64,000 bases of DNA from Lithobates sylvaticus (lineage: Eukaryota > Chordata > Amphibia > Anura > Ranidae), in contig CM053034.1 of NCBI GenBank assembly GCA_028564925.1, positions 92,699,626-92,763,625 of the forward strand, read 5' to 3'. The translations under genes and the position numbers were made by a program. The notes under the pieces were generated by a model that ran no database searches, was not told the DNA's origin, and worked only from the letters and a program-made list of their open reading frames with translations. Each line of letters opens with the position of its first letter. The stretch's first letter is position 1. Below are positions 52,901 through 61,900 of this stretch, piece by piece.

Positions 52901-55900
52901 ATTGCCTCTTTTGCCCCGTACTATACTGCATAGAGATTTTATAATTTTTTTGTTTTTGTTTATTTTTCTTTTAATCTTTAAGGTTGTAAACTAGTTTTGC
53001 AAATCTTTCTCATTATTTATATGAAATACTTATTTAACAAATCAACATTTAATAAAGGGAACTTACCTGATTCAATGTTTACATGCTGGGCTTTTTAAAA
53101 AGGAAAGTAGCTCTCCCAGGAAGATCGGTCACATTAAAGCACAGGCCATACTGGACAGTAGGATCTGAGGCTTCTGAAGCAGGGGGAGGCTGTTTTTCAC
53201 AAGATCCCTAATCCAAAAGTTGAGCCTTTATTGTTGGAAGGCACCACTTCACTGGGACTTCCAGAATTGGAGGCAAGTGTCCCATTCCTGTACTCATGGG
53301 GGTCATGGAGGGCAATGGAAGGGAGTCCACAGTGTAGACACAAGGATGCAGCAAATTCTGATGTAAACAAATTTCTTCTTGTCCCTCCAATACAACATCA
53401 CACACATGACAATCTAAAAAAGAGATGGTTTTCAATGCTGTATGGATGAGACTCCCATTTGGTCTCCAATTTACTGCCTCAATTTTAATTGGGATTAAGA
53501 ACAATGACCCTATCCCCAACCTGTAGTGGTAATAGATCAACTACACATTCATCTGCTGAATTTTGATGTTCCAGTGCCAACCACTTTAGTAAGATTGCCA
53601 ATTTTCTTGAACCAACATTCAGACAGGGGCTCAGGCATGTCCAAAAGCAGGTCCACAGGTAATTGGCTACATCACCAGAACATTAAAAAGAAGGGCGCAC
53701 ATTCCATGGCCTTGTGAACTGTTTGGCTGTAGGCCCAAATCCCTTTACCTACATGCTTGGGTCAAGAGGTACTATAATTTTCCTCCAGGGTATGAGTTTT
53801 ACCTAGCAGAGTCTGATTAATGCATTATCATGCTTAAAGGCAGGCATGCAATTTGTGAATACTACTGAATGAGCATCAGAAAAAAACTATGACTCAAAAT
53901 CAGGGCCTTGATCTCACAGAATCTGTTTTGGACAGTCATATGGCTGTACTACATGTGCCCAAAAGAGTTTGACTGCCGGTGACAGCAGTTTGATTTTGAG
54001 TAGGCACCACAACGGCAAATTTGGAAAAAGTTAGCCACACAAACCCCAACGCATTACAATACCCAGAGGATGTCTGGATAACCATGGATAACAGTTTGGT
54101 TCAGCCATTGTAATAATAAGAGGGTAGAGAGGAATCTCCAAGTCCAAGAGAAGTCGGGATCCTGCTTTTGCTTTTCAGCCCATTCTGCTGTAGTGAATAT
54201 TTCAGGTATAATTTCATGTTGTCTGTTGTGGACAGCTGAGACTGCAGGTGTCTCCAGATTCCCTAAGTGGGAGGAAACAACCTCATACTCCACTAAAAGT
54301 TGCTCCATGTCACCTTGTGGCAGTTCATGCGTCAACATTACTGTGTAAAAGTCCCATCTTGTAGTGAATCATGTATTTGAACCGAGCCAGACAAGGCACC
54401 CAGTGTTGCTTCAGAGCACCAAGTTTGGTAATCTCTAGGTATGCTACTGGATTTTTGTCGATGTAAATGTTTACCAAGCCACCCAACAAATACCACACAA
54501 ATTTTTTGGTCACGACTCATACCAGAGACTTTAGCTCAAGCTTGAAATATCTGTAATTATGGAGATTGCATTTGATTGGTCGTAAGCTTCAACTGGCATA
54601 GGCAATGATTCATTCCTCACTATCTTGCTTTTGAGCTAGTACAGTCCCAAGTCACAGAGAACTGACATCAGTCTACACATGGAAGGGTTTACTCTAGTCA
54701 TCTTATCCCAGAAGTGGTTTGTTGTTCTTTTTAGAGACTCAGAGACTTCTGTTTGAGCTGATTGCCAGCTAGCCAGAATTAAAGGTAATGTTTTGCCCTT
54801 CCAGTGAGTTTGGTATCTACACAATAAGTGTGTGAGTGAAGCAGAAGCTGGGCAAAACTGAGGATGAAGTGTCAGTAGTACCTGACCAACCCCAGAAAGA
54901 ATGAAGTTCAATTACTGTTTTTGGGACCAGTCAATCTCATACCACCTGTATTTTGGTGGTATCTGGAGATACGCCTCCAGCTTCCATTACCTAGATACTG
55001 TATCTGACTTTGCACCAGACCGTGTCTGGTGATCTTTAGCTTGAGTCCATAATGGAGTAATCGCGTGAAAACCTGATCAAGATGTTTGAGATGATCTTTA
55101 AAAGTCTTTGAAAAGGTGATATACTCCAAATAGATAAATATAGTATCAAAGTTAGGTCCTCCAAGCACTGTTGCATAAGGTTCTGAAAAATGCTGGATGC
55201 ACTGGTTAACCCAAAAGCCATTAGCCTGAATTTGTACAACACTATCAAGTGGAAAAAGCTGTTATTTCTGAATCTTCTTCTTTAATGGGCATTTGCCCAT
55301 TTGTGCTAGCTATCACTGCATGCCCGATTACATGTGAACATCCATGAATAGCTGCAGATGCTGTCAGCTTCCCAATGCTCTGTATTGGGCTTCCTGCCAG
55401 CCCCAAAAATTATGTGTGAATGGGGCCTAAATACTTCTCTATTGGTGTCAAGGGAAGCATTGCAGGAATTTACCTTTCTGTAGTGCACAAAAAAACATAG
55501 AGTGCCAATTGTTCTTGCTTTCTCAAATAACCTTACTGTACAACATATTACTCAACATGTTTCGGTATCTTTATTGGGAGAAATGTTCCAAGTGTTTATA
55601 AAATGGTCCAAGGCAGTATTACAGCCATGCTCTTCTGGCCCCCAACAAACAAACTAGTGTGCATTTTATCAGTAACTGATGTAACAGTTTCTGTTGATTA
55701 GGCAATAGCCACCATCTGTAGGTAATGTGAGTCATCCAATACCAGGACAAAATGTTGCAATACACTCTTTTGGGACTGTGTACACATTAGCAATAACCAG
55801 ATGAGCAGGCAGATAAACAGAGAAAAACAATTGTAGTCCCCATATTCACTATCTGAACAAGCACCTTTCCATGACAGACCAAGTCCTGGCTTGTTACCAT

Positions 55901-58900
55901 TCTCCCTATACCTCCAGATACCATCAAGGTTTGACTATGACAGTAGACCCTTGCAGCTTTTTCTCAGTCCCTATGCAGAGCAGGCACACTGTCTCCTGCT
56001 GAGGTAATATCTTCAGCCTACGGCAAGGTGGCAACCACACCAACCCCACCTTCTCTGTGTATTCTGCATCTGATGGACTTGATAAGCATTGACCAGATTC
56101 TGGAGCTGGGTCAGTTTTCTCTGGGCTCTTGGATGTGTTGCTGAATGCACTGTAGCTTCCTTCAAGAGTTGCTCCAAAGCCAGTTCTTGCATTGTGATCA
56201 TAGTTCATAGCCCAGAGAGGTCAAAACTATATCTGCAATCTACTGTCTGATCAAACTCTCGAATGGACATACAAGTCACCCCTTCAAGGGTAATGGGAAG
56301 ATTGTTAGTGGCCTTTAAAGTGAGCAAAGATAAGTCTAATGTCAAGGCTTGACCAAACTGCTGCTGGTAGAAAGTATAGTCAATTATGGTCACTTCAGAC
56401 CCATTATCAACCAAGCAGCTTGCTTGATGGCCATTCCAAACCATGGATACCAATAGCATCCTAGAGGTAGCAGTTACCTTCTGCTGGATGGAAATGATTG
56501 ACTCAGTTAAATTTCTAACTGCACTCTCTGAAGCGGATATAGGGGAGAAGATGACTGCTTCCTACTCTTCCAATGGTCTTACTTCTCCATTGATAGCTGC
56601 AACTTGGCCACTGCCTCCTCATTTTCTTGCTCATCTGCTTCTTGAAAAAGCGTTACCATAGCAGTGGCTCTCACGCAATCTTTCAGAGCTATTTTTATGG
56701 AACCATCTTTAATTCCTGAGATAAACTGCTCTTGACTAACTTGATATGGGGTGTCAATAGTAGCACAGCCTTGCTGATCTGTTTTTTTTTTTTTCATTCT
56801 TTGCCATAATTAATAAATGGCCATTACAAACTGGGGTACAGAATTAGAATTTGAGGTTAGCTCAGCTATGTGGTGACCTCAACATACATGCTTTCGAATC
56901 AGACTATGATTTGTGTCAGAGTGGTTTGTGTAGCATCTAGTAAGATGAGCACAGATTTCCTAGCTACATATTTTAGGGACATAATCAACAGGTAAGGCAA
57001 TTGTGTTATCTGCACTTGAAACAGATGAGCCACACTCTCCAGCCTCTCTACTCAAGCTGCCAGGGAAATATTAAAGCCATTATAATTGGGTATCAGTGCC
57101 ACAGCCACTCCCAAAAATACCATTGTTATACCTAAGGCCAGACCTGCCATTGAGGATGGGTTTTAAGGATGAGTTTCCATATCATGCCAACTATGCCAAG
57201 ACATAGATGGGGCTGACCAAGTGTACCCAAGAATTGGGTGATGTCCACACCAAATTAAGGCTTAAATGTTGGTTTATGATATTGAAACTGAAATACAGCT
57301 GGAATATGACAGATTGCAGAAATGGCACAATATTAATAATAATTTACAGAGCTTGCTCAGGTAGAGTAATAATGGCTGTCAGTAAGGCACTTTTTCAGAC
57401 AAGCAATATATTGTAGGATTACAGACCGCTGAAAGCACGAGGAACACTCCCTTTAGATGTGGTATCAATACGTTGCTCTGCGTTCCCAAAAATCTCTGGA
57501 GGATGTCCCGTTGGAGATGAGAGGAAAGTCCAGGAACCTGACAGAAAGAGATGCACTGTAAGGGGAAAGTAAGTGCTTTTTTTAAGCACTTATGTGTCAA
57601 TGATGGCCACCCAAATCTTACAAGATTTCAGTGTCCAAAAGGAGATGCTGGCCTCCCTAATTTGGCTACCAAGAGCCCATTATCAGGGACAACTTAGTCC
57701 CCAATGAGCTCCTGACTTAGTCCCCAATGAGCTCCTGCCAGCCTGAAAAAAGCAACCTTGTGTCCTCTTCATGCTTGCTAATGTACTACAGCACTACACC
57801 TGTCTATATTTTGATTCACCAAAACCAAAAGAATAGTTCACAGATATCAGTGCCTTTGGTTTAGTGTAGATTTAATAATTTCCTGTTTTGGAAATAAGTT
57901 GTATTGATAAAATTTTTTTTTTTAAACCAGGAGTAAAAATGGAAGTATACAGCAACCAACAAAGCGTTATTTTTAATTTTTTTACCTATGCAAGCTAGAG
58001 TCTAGGTACTGTAAAGCAGTGTTTACTTTACTTTGTCCAATGTTTTTAAACCAATCCCAATACAATGCCACTTTTAATATGGCATGTTAATAACATTTTT
58101 TTTTTCATTGTTTATGGACAATGGCATTTTTTGAGTTTTTTTCTGATATCCATTTTTTTGATTCACGAACACAAATGTAGAAGTGGTGCCCAATGTAAAT
58201 TCTGTATTATACTAAATCCTGTTGAAGTTTGATTCACATATTTGTGTAGACCACAGGTAAATTGTGATCTACAACTTCTTAAATGTGTCTATCTTAGAGA
58301 AAACATTGTATCCAAAGGGTAGACACTGACAGTAGCGTAAAATGATTGATTCCATATTCAGTTTAAACTAGGACTGTGTACTGAGCATTGTGGGTATCTA
58401 CAATACTCAGCAACAACCAATGGCAGTTGTTTGTGGTGATCACAAAACAAAAGACTGAGATTTGAGTTTTCAGCCAACTGATTTTTATGCTATGAATATA
58501 CACATGCATGCTCACAGAATGCAAGCATTCATGTCTGTTTAAGAGTCTGTGACGCTTAAGCAAACATACATACCTTAGTAAGCATTTTATCACCTTTTTT
58601 AATCTCGATCAATCTGCAATATATTACCAGACACTTCTGGTAAGCATCTTCTAAGCAGTGTTCTTATACCCACTTATTTTTCCTTGGTTAACAGTTGTTA
58701 TAGAAGAAACCAACTGGATTGTAAGAACAGTGGCTGCAGAATTAGAAGTTACTTTAGACTTGTTAACACCTGAATTCTGGTTACAGTGGTCTCAGTGGTG
58801 CTTGCTGAGGTCTTGCTAGTTAGTGAACTTTGGAATATAGGTCTTCCTGGTTGTAGTCGTGGATTCACTAGTAGTAACTCATGGAATTTAGGTTTTATGG

Positions 58901-61900
58901 GTTGGAGTTTTTAAAGTGTCTGGAGTAGATGTAATTCAACATAAGACAGGCACTTCACAGCAGTACACTTGAATCTCATAGTTGACACAGATGAGCTCAT
59001 GTCACTTTCTGCTTCACATTAGCAAGTTGGGTATTTGGATGTGATTTTGCCCTGCAGAAAATGTCTTCTGAATTCTCACATAGACTGTGTCCATGTTTCC
59101 TGATGCCTGCAATCTTTCGCTTCTTCCTCGCCAGATTCAAATGAAAGATAACTCGCATTAAACCACTGTGACCATGAACATATAAGTGCAGAGCCAAGTC
59201 CCATAGAAATGAAAAAAATGCATTATAAATATGTGTGGCACTGTGGATGACAGATATCTATAACTGCCATCTTCAGCTTAAGAACTGCCCCAGCAATGGC
59301 TCTGTGTTTCTTCTGGAGCTGGAAGACACTCTCACCTTCATCAGGACACGGTCCCAGAAGCACCATGTCTGAGTAAAGAGCTGCTCCAGGATTTTTTTTA
59401 TTAGCTGCAAAACTGCTTTGAAGCTAAATTTAAATGTTCTCTCCATGTTGTTGTCTTGTGGAAAATGGCCTGCTTCTGAGTAGCAATGTATTGCTTCTGA
59501 ACTGCATAAGTAGATGCTGCAGTTGATGCTTTCAAACTGCTTCTTAGTTGCTTGGAACTGCTTAATGGGAAAAGGGAAAGAAATGCATTTCACATACAAT
59601 CAATTGCCCTTGTAAAGGAATCATTTATGAAATTCATGCAGATGAAGCTGTAAATAAAAAGCAGACATAGCTGCAATGCATTTCGAACACAAGTCCTTTT
59701 CTTTTAGCTGGGAACGTAATTTGTTCATATGTATAAAAAAAAATCCACCATTGCCTTTGCATTTGGCCACATGATATTTTCTACTGTACAGCCAAACTAA
59801 GCACTGATCTTTTCTTCAACCCATTTTTTAATCATATGACCATCATGGAAGGAGCTTCAGTCTCTCTCAGTAAGATTGTTGACATAGCATTAAGTTATTA
59901 TTTGTCCACTTTAAGCAGGCACCGTAACATGGAAGATGCAAATTTCTGCAACTTTCATTACGATGACCCAGCATTATGTTGTAGTGTTACATGCATAAAT
60001 GGTAGGTAATGTATTTGCTATATCTTACTGAGATCACAGTAGACCAGCTGGCAGTGCCACAATCTGCTTTTTTTTGCAGAAGGATATCATCATTTTTCTC
60101 CAGGTACTATTCAGGGTCAGCATCCACTTCTCTGACGGAGGTGCTGGCTCAAGTAGAACAGTCATATACATCCTGGTGCCTGTGCAATTATTTGCTGTGC
60201 TTGTTAAAAAGTTACAATGTCACAGTTTGATCACTGGGCATAGGAGACTGAGGAAATGCATTCTCCTCTTTGCAGTAAATGGTGACATTATCACAGCCTA
60301 GGTAAAGTCACTTGCCTTAAAGTGATTGTAAGGGTTCGTGTTTTTTATTTTTTAAATAAGAAACATGTCATACTAACTTCCACTGTGCAGCTCGTTTTGC
60401 ACAGAGTGGCCCCGAACCTTGTCTTCTGGGGTTCCCCGGTGGCTCTCGCGGCTCCTCCCCACATCAGATAACCCCCTAGGAGAAGCGCTCTCCCGAGGGG
60501 ATTACCTTGCTGCCATAGCTGCCGAATGTATGACTTGGCCCCGCCCCCCGGTGCCCACATCATTGGATTTGATTGACAGCAGTGGGAGCCAATGGCTGCG
60601 CTGCTATCAATTTATCCAATCAAGAGCCAAGAACCCCAGGCAGAGAGACAGCACGTCCCCATCAAGTCAAGTTTCAGGGCTCAGGCAAGTAAAACGGAGG
60701 GGCTGGTCACTGACAGGTGTTTTTTTCACCTTAATGCATAGGATACATTAAGGGGAAAAAACACAAAGGTTTACAACCCCTTTAAGCTCATGGACAGATT
60801 TGAACTAAAAAGAGTATAGCAGTTTGAAAAAGATACTGTTGCTGTACTTGATATTCATACAGGCAAACTTACTGAAAGGTCTATATTACAGCCGAACTGC
60901 AGGCAGATATAAAAGACACACATTAATATAGCTCTCTATCTATTAATACACCCTTAAATGTATTCCTTTTTAATTCAAGCTGTTTACCTTCTTGCATCAG
61001 TCTCTTGCAGTTCCTGTACTGCAAAGCTAAGACTGGGGGAGAGGGAAGCAGAACAAGCAGCCAATCACTAGTGCATGATGGTAGGAGAATAGAGAGATGT
61101 GCTTATTAGTTTGAAGCTTCTCCTTTAATCTACCAATGAAAGGCTGAGGTATGAACAGGACTTGTATGTGTTACATACCGGTAGCAGAAAAAGAATAAGG
61201 TCTCTTGCCCTGCCAGATAGGGATGTGCTGTGTTAAAGAGCTATGTAAATCTCAGGACTGTATGGACAGAAACGCAAATCCTTTAGCAGGCAAATCAGCT
61301 CCCAACTATATTTATTTCATCTGTGTATTCATCTGTTTAGCCTGGATTTCAGCTTTAAGTTCTGTGAATCATACAGAAATGGCACTGTCCAAAATTGAAT
61401 CAAAAGATGCACACAACATTAAAAAGTAGTCTCTCGAATCATGTAAAGATTCACTGTATCAAACCTTTAGTCAACAGAGGTTTGACCCAAAGCAGTCTCT
61501 TACCAAAGTATGAGTCTGCAGTCTTCACAGTCAAATGCAGCTTTCACAGTCTATTCCCAAGACCCCAAAAACGATCATCCCAAAACTATCGTAATGAATT
61601 CTAGTTTTGAGTCATGGTTGGCCCTGTCAGCTCCCTCCCTCCTGACATCCTTCGATTGAAAAATTGAAGGAGCCTGGTGGAAAATTGTTGGATGAACAAT
61701 GGATGCATCTGATTGATCCATATTCTGTCAGCCAACAGAGCTGGCTGTTGGAATAAAACAACAGGCCCTGCAGATCTGTCCATCTGCGTAGATAGAGGAA
61801 CTCTTACGGTTACATATGGCCAGCTTAAAGCGGTCTTAAATCCAAAAGCATACATTTATTATATGCAGATAAACAGTTCTTAGATGTGGTGGCTGCATTC

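Noticed and set aside
54054-56797. Several short frames as separate host genes
   Set aside because: They are pieces of one decayed Ty3/Gypsy-like element in the normal gag-PR-RT-RH-IN order.
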